In this document: positions 22,540-34,539 of the stretch, piece after piece
Layout of the letters: the number at the start of each line of letters is the position of its first letter
Position numbering within the stretch: position 1 is the stretch's first letter
The notes under the pieces: model-generated
Databases searched by the model: none
Seen by the model: only the letters and a program-made list of their open reading frames with translations
What the model was told of the DNA's origin: nothing
Position numbers and translations under genes: made by a program
Origin: Trissonchulus latispiculum
Taxonomy: Eukaryota; Nematoda; Enoplea; Enoplida; Ironidae
Length of the DNA: 64,000 nt
Assembly (NCBI GenBank): GCA_030248195.1
Contig: JASAND010004008.1
Span: 1-64,000 of the forward strand
Direction: 5' to 3'

Positions 22540-24720
22540 TTAGTTTAAAGTAAAGATTTTTAAAAATACAGTTTCGAAAGTCTACAGGTTTTGCCTGTGC
22601 AGGCAACCCACGTACAGAATATGAAGATGACGCGCTGTAATTTATTAGCTAATCGCAGTGGTAACGTGTTTAGTTCCGTTGGAGAAATTAAAAAAATCAA
22701 ATTTTTAAAAAGTTGTATTTTCTGATTTACATTACAAAACTTTGAATGATGGGTTTGAAGTTAAACTCATCCTACACTGCCAAAATTGGGTTAATTCCTT
22801 CTTTAGACAAACCGCCGAAAGAAAAGTTAGAAATTTTTTGAAAAATTTTGCAAAAGGTATTTTTCAAAGTTTCAGCAAAATATGTTTTCAAATTGTTATG
22901 TCTATGCCAAAATAAAAACTGAAAAATCAACTTGGATATACGTAGGTGTTTGTAGTTTGAAACAAATAATCACTTTGAAACGCCCCAAAAGTGACGTATA
23001 ATTGTTTTCCTACTAAGTGGCTATTTTTGCTGAAAACTGTAGAAAAAAAGTCGCAGCAATTTGTCAAATTTGGACTTGTCATGCGTTTTCGCCACAAGAC
23101 ATGTCGTAAACCATCTGCTGATGTGTTGGCGCACCGTATTTTGAGATTTGTAAATTCTGAGAAGTCACATGAAACTAACCGATTAGAGAAAGTTTCAGAA
23201 GCAAGAGTACATAATACATAAGAGTGTGACGATGACTCAGACTGTCTGCTGAGTGCTGACAGACAAGCCGACACGTTGGCTCCGAACAAGAGTCGGCCTA
23301 ATTTCACAAAGATTAACTCATAAAGGAAATACAGATTCGATGAAGTCTTTCACAGAACCGGGATTGTGACTAGCCATTCCCTAAAAAGGGTTGTAAACTT
23401 AACATAACAAAGAAAAGAAATACATAACTAGCTGGTTTAAGTGATACAAATTTGGTTACTTTGTTCCTCTTGATAATTGTAGCCATTGTGAAGTTTGACT
23501 ATGCTAATCTTAGTAAAACGCTGTTGTTCGACTTTCCCGGGGGAAAAAGGGGGGCGGCAAAAAAAAAATAAGTTTTTTAAAAAAGAAAAAAATTATTTTG
23601 GGGATTCAAAAAAAAATTATGCGAAGAAGTGACCAATACAAATTTCCCCAATTCGAACCCAACCACTTGCTATCAAATCTTACACCCAACTCCGGTGAAC
23701 AACCCAAAATGAACTTAGTTCCTCCTGATAATTGTAGTCAATTTGTTTATTAAATTGTTTCGGTTTAGGTTCAAGCCATTTTCAGCATTAGCTAAGCGAT
23801 AATTTGGAGGTTTCTCTGCTGTTGAAAAAAGCGTCGTGTGCTGAGTTTCGACAATGATGCAAAAGTTCTGCAAGTAGGAAGGCTGCAAACCGCAAGTCTG
23901 CAATATGTTTGACGGCAGCTGTTTAACCCAATGCTGCTATTGCGCAACTTTTTTTCAACTTATTTTGCAAAGCAAAGCATCGATCTCAGTTGATGTGCCA
24001 TCTTGCGTTAAACTTTTCTGACTAGATTTTTTAATTTCTTCTAATGCATTTCAGGCAAACTTCAAATATGTTGTAATTATGTAAATTAGTGTTAAATGTG
24101 AATTTGTGCCACTGTGATAAGTGATAAATAGTGATAACTGATAATTATTTTGTGTGAGTTAATTTAACAAATTTCGCGAGGCTCCCAATACAAACTGTCA
24201 GAAATTGACAGATTCATAAAAATGTCAATGTCGTTATAATTGGAATCGACTGAATCCCGAAACATATTCAATATTTTTCCGTTTTTCGGAGATTTTTTAT
24301 GAGATTTCTAATTCCAGGGATTTTATACTTTATTTGTTTCAATGGTGAATTTCTGTTAAAACAGAACTAACACTCCCCCTGTTCAGGAATCTTCGCTTGG
24401 CTCGATTGTAAAAAGAACTAACTTCCTTTCCAAGTTGTAAATTGGGTTACAAAGTCCCACTAGAATAATATAAAACCTCCACAGACAAGCAAGCAAAAAG
24501 CTAAATAAATAATTTATATGCATAAAACCAAATAAGTACATAGTAAATCGGCAACTTAAGTAAATAGATAAGAATAAATAAAAAAAGTAAATAGGAAATA
24601 AACGCCGGCATCGTAAACAAATAAATATCTGCTGAAAATAAATAATAGCAAAACACCATTTGTTTTCACCAAACAACCTCACTGTGACCATACTGCACTT
24701 TACGTACATAACCTTTACTT
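22540..24720. other. Intergenic stretch between divergent genes
   Basis: It separates the minus-strand cysteine-rich gene from the plus-strand ligand-binding gene. It holds a solo end of the CAAGAG family at 23198-23230 and a homopurine-rich A tract near 23550-23620. The minus-strand ORF at 22927-23307 (126 codons) runs into that MITE end and is probably fortuitous. Confidence 0.45.
23198..23230. repeat. Solo end of the CAAGAG MITE family
   Basis: CAAGAGTACATAATACATAA followed by GAGTGTGACGA, the same word as at 32.89 and 35.93 kb, in the opposite orientation. Confidence 0.65.
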
Positions 24721-24745
24721 TTTCAGCTTACCATTCACCTAAGCC
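24715..24745 (+). promoter_or_regulatory. 3' splice acceptor next to the start of the ligand-binding gene
   Basis: TTTACTTTTTCAG ends at 24726, and the ATG follows 19 nt later. This marks either a 5'-UTR intron or a spliced-leader trans-splice site. Confidence 0.5.
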
Positions 24746-26830
24746 ATGATTATTCGACCGTTTGTCCTTTTTTCGCTTTTGGCCATTCTCAGCCTATCCG
24801 AGGCTCGACAGAAGTTGAAAGTCATAACGCTGGAAAGCCAGCCCTTTCTCTACCGGGAATCCAACGGTCGCTATGCCGGATTCCTGTACCAAATTCTCCA
24901 ATTCATCCAGGAACGTCTCGGCTTCCAATTCGATCTGGAATTTGTGGAAGACGGCCGGTACGGATCTAAAATACAAGAAGACAACGGGCCAGAACGCTGG
25001 ACAGGCTTAGTGGGAGCGCTGGTACGTCGCGAAGCGGACGTGGCCGTTGCCCCACTAACCATGACCTCTGAGCGCACTGAAGTGATCGACTTCAGCACGC
25101 CCATCATGCACGTTAAGCTGGGCGCCATGTACCAGGTGCCTAGCCCGGGTGCTGCCCTGCCCTATCAGAGCATAGAGGACCTGACCCGGAGCAGTGTTAA
25201 AATGGGCCCCATCAAGGGCGGTAGTACGGAGCAGTTGTTGAAAAGCTCCAAATACCCCGCCTTTATTGAGCTGGGCAAAAAGATTGCGGACGAGCTGCCG
25301 ACAAATCTGACGCAGGCGGCGGAATTTGTGAGTCTGTTCTTTATGGTGCTTGCATTAACCCGAAGTTTAATAAGGTTTAAAATTTAAATTTACATTTAAA
25401 ATTAAAATGAAAATTTAAAATTAAAATTTAAAAAATGAAATTAGTATAGCCTAAGCTAAGAAAATGTTTTATGTGAGGATAGTGTCGTGTCTGGTTGTGA
25501 ACTGACCCTAACTGCGGCAGCTGTAAACTACTTTAATCTAGCCCACCAAGTACATCAACCAGACACAACGTAAAAATACCTTTGGGTGTGGGCCGAAATT
25601 TTCTTCAGACTACTTGATAGTCGACCAAATGGCGGACATTGCAGTTCCCAGTTAGCAGTTTCTGTGTAATGGTTAAAATGTTAGTTTGCTTCGATTACCT
25701 ACTTAGATCTCAAATTGCTCAAAATTACATAATTACTTGTAGAACCAATAAATTTGTGCGGATATGAAAAACTCTAAAAATACCAGGATCTACATAACAT
25801 AAATATGGTTATAGTTATAGCGTAGACTGGAAATATTAATTGTTGAACTTCAAACATCCTGCATTGCTAGACAATATTAGTTTAATTAAGTTTTCAACTA
25901 AATTAAATGGAATGAAGTTAGTTTTAAGTAAGCCTGGTTGACTGCCTCACTGCCAGGTGGTTTAGCTGAAACCTTAAAAAGTGGTAGACTTCTGAAGTGC
26001 ACCCTTCGGTCACACAGATTTCTAATCCGTTCAATCCGGCTGGAATTCTTTATGAATTGGAAAATTGTAAAATTATGAATTGTAAAATTCATATGAAACA
26101 TCAAAGAAGCAATGACCCGTTACATAACTTTAAGATATGGAAGCCTTGTTTTAAATGGAATCACTTTTGTTACGTTTTTCATTACTGTCACGTTATCTGT
26201 AGCTTTTGAGGTTCCAATATGAAAACTATGTTTGGGCCTTTTCGCGCTCGTGTTAAAAGAGTATAGTTGAAATGTTTCAACTACTTTAACCTTCCAGCTG
26301 AATTAAAATGAACTCTTTGACTACTTTAATCTTATGCGCACAAAAGAATTTTAACTGTTTTAACTCGTTTGACTCGCTGCGCGAAGAGGTCCCAAGAGTT
26401 TGATCCTAGCTAGATGCTACAAATGTAGTTTAGCTACAAATACTACCAATGCTGTTTAGTCTATGACAAAATACAGATTGCAGAATCACCTCACAGTTAC
26501 TTAATGTTATTGAGCATTATATCTTTTTAGTAGAAATCATTCCTTGTTTTTTCCCTGTTACAGGTTCGAAACGGGGACTTTGTCTTTATTGGGGAAAGTG
26601 ATATGATCAAATTCTACACCGACCAAGATCCCTGCGATTTGCGAATGCTGGATTTGGGATCCCAGCGAGCGTTTGCCTTCGGATTTCCGAAAGGATCCCG
26701 GCTGACCCGGGATTGGAGTCTGGAAATTCTGAAAATGAAGGAAAGCGGAGCCATCAGTCAGCTGCAGAATTCGTTTTGGATTCACGAATGCGGGGGAAAA
26801 CCGAAACTGTGCATCTGTCACTCCGACTAA
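24746..26830 (+). CDS. Secreted pore-less iGluR-type ligand-binding protein, 282 aa
   Basis: join(24746..25327, 26564..26830), phase-0 GT-AG intron (GTGAGT donor, CCCTGTTACAG acceptor), stop TAA. Residues 1-20 are a signal peptide ending SLSEA. The rest is one bilobed ligand-binding domain of the ionotropic glutamate receptor type. S1 includes GFLYQILQFIQERLGFQF and APLTMTSERTEVIDFS; S2 includes GGSTEQLL, FIGESDMIKFY, PCDLRML and NSFWIHEC. The residues that hold glutamate in the family are in place (T105, R110, S160/T161, E205), as is the S2 cysteine pair C218/C270. A short linker near 131-140 replaces M1, the pore loop and M2, and nothing follows S2 as M3, so no channel can form. It has no amino-terminal domain. 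It may bind an extracellular amino acid as a soluble protein; that role is inferred. Confidence 0.88.
25328..26563 (+). other. Intron of the ligand-binding gene
   Basis: It contains an AT-rich TTTAAA-type tract at 25375-25435 and a short inverted repeat GTGTCTGGTTG ... CAACCAGACAC at about 25489-25568. No coding sequence. Confidence 0.6.
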
Positions 26831-26942
26831 AAGTCGGGAAGAATTTCGAATACGTGAAAGGTCACGAGAACTGGTCAATAACTTTTAGAATCTTGTTAGT
26901 ATGAAACCATATTGTTTGGTTGTATAATAGAATGTAGACTTT

Positions 26943-27080
26943 GTAGCAAGTGTGGTTCAGTTGGTTAGAGCGTGTGCGCGTTAAGTGAAAACTTCTCAGT
27001 TCGTGGTGATTCAAGTTTTCTTGTTTTCTTTTCTTTTCATCTTCTTTTCGCCTTCTTTTCTTCTTTTCAAAATAAGCTAA
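26943..27080 (+). repeat. tRNA-derived fragment with pyrimidine tail
   Basis: GTGTGGTTCAGTTGGTTAGAGC is a clear A-box region, followed by a degraded remainder and a CTTTTCTTCTTTT tract. The B box is not intact. It overlaps the 3' flank of the ligand-binding gene. Confidence 0.45.
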
Positions 27081-27149
27081 AGTAAACGTTCTGAAAAATA
27101 TGAATATAAATCATAACGGACTGAATTTTCTAAACAAGTACGATATAAA

Positions 27150-27155
27150 AATAAA
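27150..27155 (+). promoter_or_regulatory. Possible AATAAA polyadenylation signal
   Basis: First canonical AATAAA downstream of the stop at 26830, about 320 nt away. Assignment to the ligand-binding gene is tentative. Confidence 0.3.
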
Positions 27156-29260
27156 CTCAACAAATCTTTGTTTCAAGCATCTCATGCTTCGCTACAATAC
27201 TTTAAAACTTTAACTTTGTTCATAACGCACTTAAATACATGGAAATGTATCAAGCGGGTCGTCAACACCCAAGTGATTTTGGACGTCGCGGGAACCAATC
27301 AACAAATTGTGACACACTTCTACATAGCTCTGATTGGGCGTTATAAACATTTATCTAACCAAGCGTTAGTCTAACCTCTGACCTTTGTCAGCCATACCTA
27401 TGGACACTCCCCCAAACCTGTAGCTCACCCCAGAGGGGTCCCTCACCCACCCCGGAACCCAGGTTTTCCGGTTGTTTGGGCAAAAGACCAGAATATCCGG
27501 TTTTTCGGCTTCCCATGGACACCAGTTCACCCCCCTACCCAAATTTTTCTTCTACACATGTCTGGTTTTGTATATACCATTTTACCCGGAATAATATTTC
27601 GGCCGGCTTGCACACAGTATTTTTATCACTTTTTTGTTTGGATATTAAGTCCTCTGCAGCTGGACGCACCTGTAGCCAAGGTAGCTCATCGGCGCGATAA
27701 TCCCTCAGTCGTTGGATCGGTTCCCACCTGCGACCGGAATTTCTGTATCTTAGGTGCTGGCGAAAAAACTAAATATTTAATAAAATTTAATATTAATTTA
27801 GTTTTATTTTATTTCATTTAAATATTTAATAAAATTTAATACAATAAATATATAGTTATTATTTGAAATTGTGCTGTAAAGCCATATATTTTTTCTAGAT
27901 GTCCTACTGAGCTTCTACCATTCGTTTTAAATGTTGATAGCCTAATTAAAACTCTGCAGAATTTGTTTAAATTTAAATTTTATGGAGGCTTGTAGCTTGA
28001 ACGGAAATTCCTGAAAATTGAAATGCTTGTACCGTAAGCATAAATCACGCAATCTGATTCAAAACTAAGGTTAAATCTTAATTAATTAAGATAATATAAG
28101 TTTGCAGATTTTGCAAAAACTTTCAACAAAAATTTAATTTTCAGCAAAAACTCTGAATTTTTCCTAGAAATTCAAAAAACTTTTACAAAATTTAGGTGAA
28201 GCCGAAAATTTTTTAAAAATTTAGCGTAAACATTTATTTTTCTGGCAGTTATTGCTTTCCGCTAGCTCAATTTTTTCGTACCTCTTGGCTCAAATGGTGG
28301 TAGGGCTTGTACCTTGTCCGAGCTTGGGGTGGCGTAGGGCTTGGACCCGCGTGAATCTATGATTGTTGCAAAATTTCCTTTTTTCCCCTGTGTAAGAATT
28401 CAATTTTCTTCCGTCCAACCCTGAAGACAAGATTTTAGTATTTCTCAGATAGCAATTACAAGGAAGCAATAAAACTTCCATTGGTATTTTGCTGTTAAAA
28501 CCACCATGCTACAGCAATGTAAAAATACAATGAAGAGCTGTAAGGTTATCTATGCTGACAGCACGAAAAAGGTTTAGTAATTTGTATATTTCAGTATTTG
28601 ATAACCAATCCGCGCTGAATTTGACTGGGGTGTCACAAAAATTTGACATTTTGACTTTAACCCTGACGTCTTAATCAAATTTCCTGCTTTGACGAAACGC
28701 TCGCTCAAGGTTAACCCCAAAATCCCAACAGAGTTTTCCAAATTAAGAAGAAACGAAATTTTCAAGTGCCATGCATGCGACCAACTGTTTTTCAAAACGC
28801 CTTTAATTTCACCAACTTTTTCCATCTCAATTTTGCAAATTTGGCTGCTGAAAAACGTGTCGATCTGCGTTGTTTCCTTTTTTCTCGGTTTTCTTGAAGG
28901 TTTCCAGTTTTTTCAAGACATTGAATTTCATGTGAAACAGAGTTGTTCCTTTAGATGTATAGTGGTGACTTAAAGATTTCATTTGTTTCGTTTCTCTGTT
29001 TTCTTTCTGTTAAAAGGTCTGTACTAAGTGTGCCTTCATAGTCGTGAACGCTCAGAGACGCGCGTCGACAAAACCCCTTTACAGCACGAGTAGCTCTTTG
29101 TAGCACTTGAAATCTCCACTTTAGCGGATTCACGCTCACGACCGCATGCTGACGCTTAGTCACGCTAAGCAGGCCTTCTCGCAGCTGGAGCTATGAAATT
29201 TGCATAAGACTCTGTCCTTTAAAATTTTGACCTCCTAAGGGAATTTGGTCCTGTCATTTG
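27156..29260. other. Noncoding stretch with a weak tRNA-like unit
   Basis: A degraded tRNA-like unit (GGTAGCTCATCGGCGCGATAA ... GGATCGGTTCCCACC) lies at about 27665-27730. The rest is AT-rich, with overlapping short ORFs and no supported gene. Confidence 0.35.
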
Positions 29261-30175
29261 CTCTGGGAAAGTAGGCATAGGAAACTGGTTAATGAGCCAA
29301 ATGGATGCGTACACTGCAGTAGTGAGTGGTGCGTGCAGTGGCAGTATCAGGGTTTCTTTTTTGCGTCCAGATGTGCGTCTGGACGCAAACTTTCTTATCT
29401 GGACGCAATGAAATTTTAACGGGACGCAAGCCAGACGCATTTTCTGGAGAAAATTCACTTTTGTAAGAGTAAAAACCTTAAATGTTTCCAGTACCAATTT
29501 TTTCCGTTTTTTCCAAAAATTTCTTCGGGTCCTGGGGGCTCCGCCCACAGACCCCCGGTGTTTCCCACTTTGTCGTTGGCATCATGCCTCAATGTTACTT
29601 AATATTATTTGGTAAGTTGTTGTCCACCTGCATCCTTATCAGATCTTTTCTAACTCGTTAATTTACTTCAAAAAATATATGGATCTCACTAGGTGCATAA
29701 TCGTGAACAATTATATTGTTCTCATTCAACAGGTCAGGCAAGATCAAGATTAGTAGTAAAGGAAAACCCCGAAATTAACAAATTTGTAACTGTAAATTTT
29801 TTGGGTCTTCTAAGAACGTTGTTCGCAAAAAATACACAAATGGCAATTTGAAATAAATGCAAGATCATCTTATAAGCGTACATTAGAGTTAAGCAGCATC
29901 TACTTTCTAAATAGTCTAAATATCGTTACACTACAGGAATTATCGAAATTTTCATAAATAAAACAATTTTTTGCACTAAAAATACGCTAAAACAAGAATT
30001 CTGCCTGGACGCAAAATTTCTTAACGGGACGCAACTTAAATTTAGCGGGACGCAAGGCTGACGCAAATCCGAAAACCAAAAACCCTGGGCAGTATGCTTT
30101 ACTTTGCAGCAAATAGACCGTGGTTCGATCCCGGCTTGGCCAATTATTTACTTTGAATGCTCGGCAGTTCCATCC
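29260..30175 (+). repeat. SINE-B copy split by a hAT-like element
   Basis: The left part has the SINE-B leader (GGAAAGTAGGCATAGGAAAC). The right part has the B box and body (GTGGTTCGATCCCGGCTTGG, CCAATTATTTACTTTGAATG). The two are separated by the 740-bp element at 29348-30087. Removing it and one 8-bp duplicate restores a contiguous tRNA-like head. Confidence 0.72.
29348..30087. mobile_element. hAT-like non-autonomous transposon, 740 bp
   Basis: The ends are CAGGGTTTCTTTTTTGCGTC and, reverse complemented, CAGGGTTTTTGG. A perfect 8-bp target duplication GGCAGTAT flanks it at 29340-29347 and 30088-30095. Both subterminal regions repeat the words TGGACGCAA and GGGACGCAA. No transposase ORF is present. 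The 8-bp duplication with CAGGG ends is the hAT signature. Confidence 0.88.
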
Positions 30176-30229
30176 ACAGGAAGTTTCCGCTTAAACTTTC
30201 GGCAAATTGTTGAGAGTGGGAAAGCCGAA

Positions 30230-30430
30230 ATGTGCTAGAGCTGTTTTCATAATCTTTAGTCTCGAAATCTTCCTCCAACTGTGGCGAGTAACAAACAAAA
30301 CCACAATATCAAACCGGCAAGAGTTTCTTCAAAAATGTAAATGCACAGCTCAACGAGATCTTTCGAATGAGTACAGACATGATTATGTATTGACGGACTT
30401 TAAGTAAGCGCTGCGAATTACAAATTTTAG
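30230..30430. repeat. Partial copy of the TTAA-flanked repeat
   Basis: TTCTTCAAAAATGTAAATGC, CTCAACGAGATCTTTCGAATGAGT and GACTTTAA words match 63205-63320 and the reverse complement of 41700-41790. Ends are not defined. Confidence 0.45.
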
Positions 30431-30448
30431 AATTTTCAAACGGACTAA

Positions 30449-31123
30449 AGCCCGGTTCATACTTGTCTCTATGTCTCTGTCTCTGAGTCTCTGTCTCTAC
30501 GTCTCTGTCCTTTTGTCTCTACACTGATAGAGTGTTATAAAGGAGTTTAGGACGAGATTTGTTACTTCATTGTAATCACATAGTAATTGTTCTTTAGCTG
30601 GAACTCTTTAAGTTAACTACCAATTAACCTATGGTATCAGTTCTCTGTTTTTGAGAGTTTGAAGTAAACGCGCGTTATAACATAGAGACAAGACGTAAGG
30701 ACAAAAAGACAGAGACTAGGTCATGTGACAACTAATTCAAATTCTATTGGCCACTGGGATTAATCAAAAACGAGCAAAAAGTATTTCAATCGAAAAAAAT
30801 TATGTTACTATTGTTGTTCCATTAACAGCCGAAGTTCTATTATGTTGAAAATTGACTTTAAAATTAGTTATAAATGTAGGTACTTTTAAATAACTTAACT
30901 TAACTTAACAGACATATTACGTGTTAGAATCTGCTATTTTGATTGGCTGCCGCTTAAGGACAGGCAGAAAAGTTGAGCATTGTTCGACTTCGCTTAGAGA
31001 CTCTTAAGGACAGCTTAGAGACAAAAGGACAAAAAGACAGAGACAGGTATGAGCCGGCTAAAGACAGAGACATAGAGACAGAGACCTAGAGACAGAGACT
31101 CAGAGACAAGTATGAACCGGGCT
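30449..31123. mobile_element. PIF/Harbinger-like MITE with GTCTCT repeats, 675 bp
   Basis: Perfect 22-bp outer match beginning AGCCCGGTTCATACTTGTCT. Flanking TAA is at 30446-30448 and 31124-31126. The inverted repeats extend about 75-125 bp as degenerate tandem copies of GTCTCT (left) and AGAGAC (right). No ORF is of note. TSD and end layout match the element at 116-1036. Confidence 0.88.
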
Positions 31124-31178
31124 TAAGTGTTGGTGGCCACTTGTGCGTTGGAAGTTGCACACATTGGATTCGAATTCC

Positions 31179-31250
31179 GGTTTAAGCTCAGTCGGTTAGA
31201 GCGTCTGCGCGAAGCAGGAGACCGTGGGTTCGAGTCCCACCGGGTGCCCG
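31179..31250 (+). repeat. tRNA-like pseudogene or SINE head
   Basis: A-box TAAGCTCAGTCGGTTAGAGC and B-box GTGGGTTCGAGTCCCAC are intact, with a stem CTGC/GCAG at the anticodon arm. There is no U33 and the acceptor stem does not pair, so it is not a working tRNA. Confidence 0.5.
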
Positions 31251-31259
31251 ATTTTTTCG

Positions 31260-32150
31260 GGCGCCTGGTGGTGTGCAACTTTCTTACTTCTTTTATTAGA
31301 ACGCCAAATAAGGTATTTGGGAAAGTTTCATCTACTTTCAGGCTTGCTTGAGTATGCAAGCAAACATGCGCCCGAAAAGAATCACCACTTGAAATTTGAA
31401 GTTTGTAAATTGTAAAAGGTTCTGTAATTTATAGTAGAAATTGTGCAATGAATTGTCCACATCGATTAGTTTCCTGAAAATTTGAAATCGTGGAAAAATC
31501 GCATCAGATTAGTGGAGTGTTTGTTGAATTTTAGACTAACAAAAAACTGTCAACTTTGTCTTAACTCTTTGCGAAACTGACGGACTGCTTTAAGCCGAGC
31601 GTAAAGTGTAGGTTTGACCTTTTAGGAAAACCGATTATTCAATTTCCAAAATTCGCATCACTGCCCACATCAGAAAACAAACTGAAAGGTTGGAGAAACA
31701 GTGAAAAACGGATAAAATCGCAGTTTTTTGCTGCGATTTTGGCAGTTTTTGCCGTTTTTGTATGTTTTTTCCTGCCGTCTAGTGGCGCAATTTAGCCCAT
31801 TTTCTGGTGTTAAACTGCGACACCAACTACAAATCTTTTAACAAATTTGTCGGGTCGAACTGTCATCCTTACCAGTAAAAACGTTTAATCTTAAACTTTT
31901 GTAGACTAAATGTTTTAAAATCAAGTGATTGCTGATGTCTTAATGTTCAAAATTTAATGATCTTTGTTTTCGTAACTGATACCTTCCTAAAGTTGCTGTT
32001 CAAATATTTAGTGTTCAGTTTTTGTGAGTTTTTCTGAACCGTGGGAATCTATTTTTGGCAAGGTTAAGGACTAAAGGCCTGTCCTGTCACACTAAAGTAA
32101 AGTGAGCTAAAAGTTGGGTAGAGAAAGGGGCACTCCTTTGCATGTCCTAG
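31260..32150. other. Noncoding stretch, nothing recognised
   Basis: AT-rich sequence without a supported gene or defined element. Confidence 0.35.
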
Positions 32151-32159
32151 TTTTTATGA

Positions 32160-32500
32160 AAATGTTAGCTTTTATCAAGTGTGCATAAGTATTCGATATC
32201 TGCTGTCGCCATACATCTCTGCTCGCTATAACGTCCCACCCCTATCGCAAATTGGTACTCAGTCGAAAAGGCAGTAATCTCACTTTATGTTTACGTGCTG
32301 AAGCTCAAAAACCCAAGCCGTGTGTGCGTATTATTAGTGTCTGCTTCGAGCTTTAGAACACTGGCATAGCGGTCGAATTGCTTGGATCCACTAGGTTCCA
32401 ATTTGCGCGTGTTAGGGTCAGCCGTTAGGGTGCAGAGAATGTGCCATGCTTGCATTACATGGAGTACGACGCTTTCTGTCATACTTTTATAGCAATCAAG
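32160..32500. repeat. Diverged relative of the 14.07-kb MITE
   Basis: Shares, in order, CTCTGCTCGC, TCACTTTATGTTTACGTGC, AAGCTCAAAAACCCAAGC, CTGCTTCGAGCTTTAGAA and CATAGCG with 14135-14330. Its ends are degraded. Confidence 0.6.
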
Positions 32501-32591
32501 AGCAAATAAATAGGCTTAACTGTTTAATAAACTCCTTGTCTCTTATTTGGCCAAAACTGGGAAGCACCAAAAAGCGTCCTATGCTCAAAAC

Positions 32592-32662
32592 ATCGCTCTG
32601 TGGCGTAATGGTAGATTCCTTGTCTGCAGATCGAGTGGTCCCTGCTTCGAGTCACCGTACAA
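32592..32662 (+). repeat. tRNA-like fragment
   Basis: TGTGGCGTAATGGTAGATTCC resembles an A box and GCTTCGAGTCACC a B box, 71 nt in total. The arms pair incompletely. Confidence 0.4.
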
Positions 32663-32884
32663 CCAAATATTTACCAGAAACATTTACGTTGTATTACTGT
32701 TAGGAAAAACTTTAGTTCAACCAGGAAAACGGTATGCCGCTCTGCAATATTGTTGTTAATGGTCTGGTGCTATTCAGTAGCCAATCGGCGACCATTGAAA
32801 TTAATACAGTTCTTTCGACTCATACTGCAATTGCGGTTCAAACTTTTGATGGGTCTACTGTTTCTATGTAAAACGAAAGGACGC

Positions 32885-32918
32885 TTGTCACACTCTTATC
32901 TATTATGTACTCTTGGTA
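32885..32918. repeat. Solo end of the CAAGAG MITE family
   Basis: CACACTCTTATC then TATTATGTACTCTTGGTAAC, the same right-end word as at 14446-14470. Confidence 0.6.
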
Positions 32919-34045
32919 ACAGTCACTGATTATGTTTCTTTCCTCCCCAGTATTTGAGGAAAAATATAAAGTGACCGCTTTAAGTTGAACATATAATATT
33001 TCTGAACTGAAAAGGGCTCAATCAAGCTTCTGATATAGAATGCTGTGTGCTAAGCCGTGTCAACCATTTTTGACGGGGGAAAGGAGAGCTAATGTTTTTC
33101 TAATTAATGTCTGTGCCAACACTATTGGAACACCATGAAAGGTGTTCGTAAAAAAACCGTCGGGGATTTATTTGGTTTCTGATAGTCTCTACTTACTGCC
33201 TGTCAGAGCATTTCGAGCAATTTCGCCATCCTACACCATTCAAGTTTCTACTATTAACTTTTCAGAGCTTTGTAGCTGGGTTCAATTGTAGCTATTCAAA
33301 AAACGTGTCACTACAGTATGGGGTTGTAGTTTCATTTTTTGATGGGTGTTTTTGGGGGTTGTTGGGGGTTCTTAACTTTTCCAAGAGATTTGATCCGTAA
33401 CTACATATATTTGTTTACACATTTGCTTGTTCAGCATTTTCGAAACATCTTTAAATATCTAGATTGGAAATTTTGATTTCCGAGTCATGTTTCTGGGGGA
33501 TCATCTTTAATCTCAGAAAACTTATTACTCACAATTTGCAGAACAGAAAAACATTCCTTCTCAAAGGATTAAAACATTTAAGCTGACAGCTTGCGCCTCC
33601 CCAAAAAGCCAAAGCCTTGTTTCAACCGAAAATCCGATGGAAAAACTTTGAAAAGTTACAGCTTGCAAACTTTGCAAAGTCTATTCTAGGCTTCAGATTT
33701 TTAGAAACATTTCTTTGTTTCACAGGCCGACGCTCGAAATGTCAAAAGATTTTGTGCGACTTCGCTCGCACGCGCGACTTTACTAACTGCTTCCGACTGC
33801 GTCGAAACGTGTATACCGTTTGGATTACAGACTTTATTACAGTTTTACTGTACTTTTGTACTTTATATTAAGTCTGCAGTTTATACTTCCTGTCACTGAC
33901 AACATTTCAGCTTCCTTTTGGCGACAGATTTGAGACATTTTAACTGTAATCTGTGCGACTGTGTTATACTGATTCATTTGCGGTCAAAGAATCTACAAAA
34001 GGTAAGGCTGCATTTCAGTATGTAGAATTTCAGTACCTATGTTGA
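32919..34045. other. Noncoding stretch, nothing recognised
   Basis: AT-rich sequence with a G-rich patch near 33340-33375. The ORF at 33617-33871 has no domain signal. Confidence 0.35.
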
Positions 34046-34053
34046 ATTTTGCC

Positions 34054-34532
34054 CAAAAGTGCATAACTGCACTGTTAGGAAGAAGAGTAAGCTACTAGAG
34101 GGCTTCTCTCATTGCATAATGCGTAGCCAGAACCAGAAAAACCGAATATTCTCCGTTTTGGAGGATTGCTCTGTTCTACATGTTCAGGGAAAAGAAGACT
34201 CCGTGTTTAGGAAGTCGCCAAAAGGATCGTCTAAGCAGTCTGAAATGGGCCGGTTCTGATTGGCTGTTGGCGACTCTCCCCAAATCGACACCATTTTGGA
34301 AATATGCTGAAAGTACAGCAATCGCTTCCAATAACCTTCCTCCACAAAACGGAGTGGCTTCTGTTTGCTACCCAACACCTATCGGGGGAGGACTGTTTTG
34401 CTGACTTACACTCAAAAATGGGAACATTCGCGTATTGTGGTCGGAGCACCCTTACGCAATCGCAATGCAATGAAGAGGATATCTCTAGTGGCTTCTTCTT
34501 CTTCTTCTAATAAAGAGAATTATGGACTCTTG
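34054..34532. mobile_element. MITE, CAAGAG long-TIR subfamily, decayed
   Basis: The left end CAAAAGTGCATAACTGCACT continues with GAAGAAGAGTAAG and CTAGAGGGCTTCTC. The right end contains CGCGTATTGTGGTCGGAGCA, CTAGTGGCTTCTTC and GGACTCTTG. It is flanked by ATTTTGCC and ATTTTACT (6 of 8 match). Internal word GATTGGCTGTTGGCGAC is the complement of CCAACAGCCAATC in the 46.19-kb copy. It has no intact G-rich array. Confidence 0.72.
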
Positions 34533-34539
34533 ATTTTAC

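Noticed and set aside
24383..24709. 108-residue minus-strand membrane-like ORF
   Set aside because: AT-rich, low-complexity, overlaps the upstream region of the ligand-binding gene, and has no splice or domain support.
31179..31250. Functional tRNA genes (also 2068, 32592, 48683, 50706, 52612)
   Set aside because: A and B boxes survive, but acceptor stems do not pair or the anticodon loops are abnormal; they look like SINE heads or pseudogenes.
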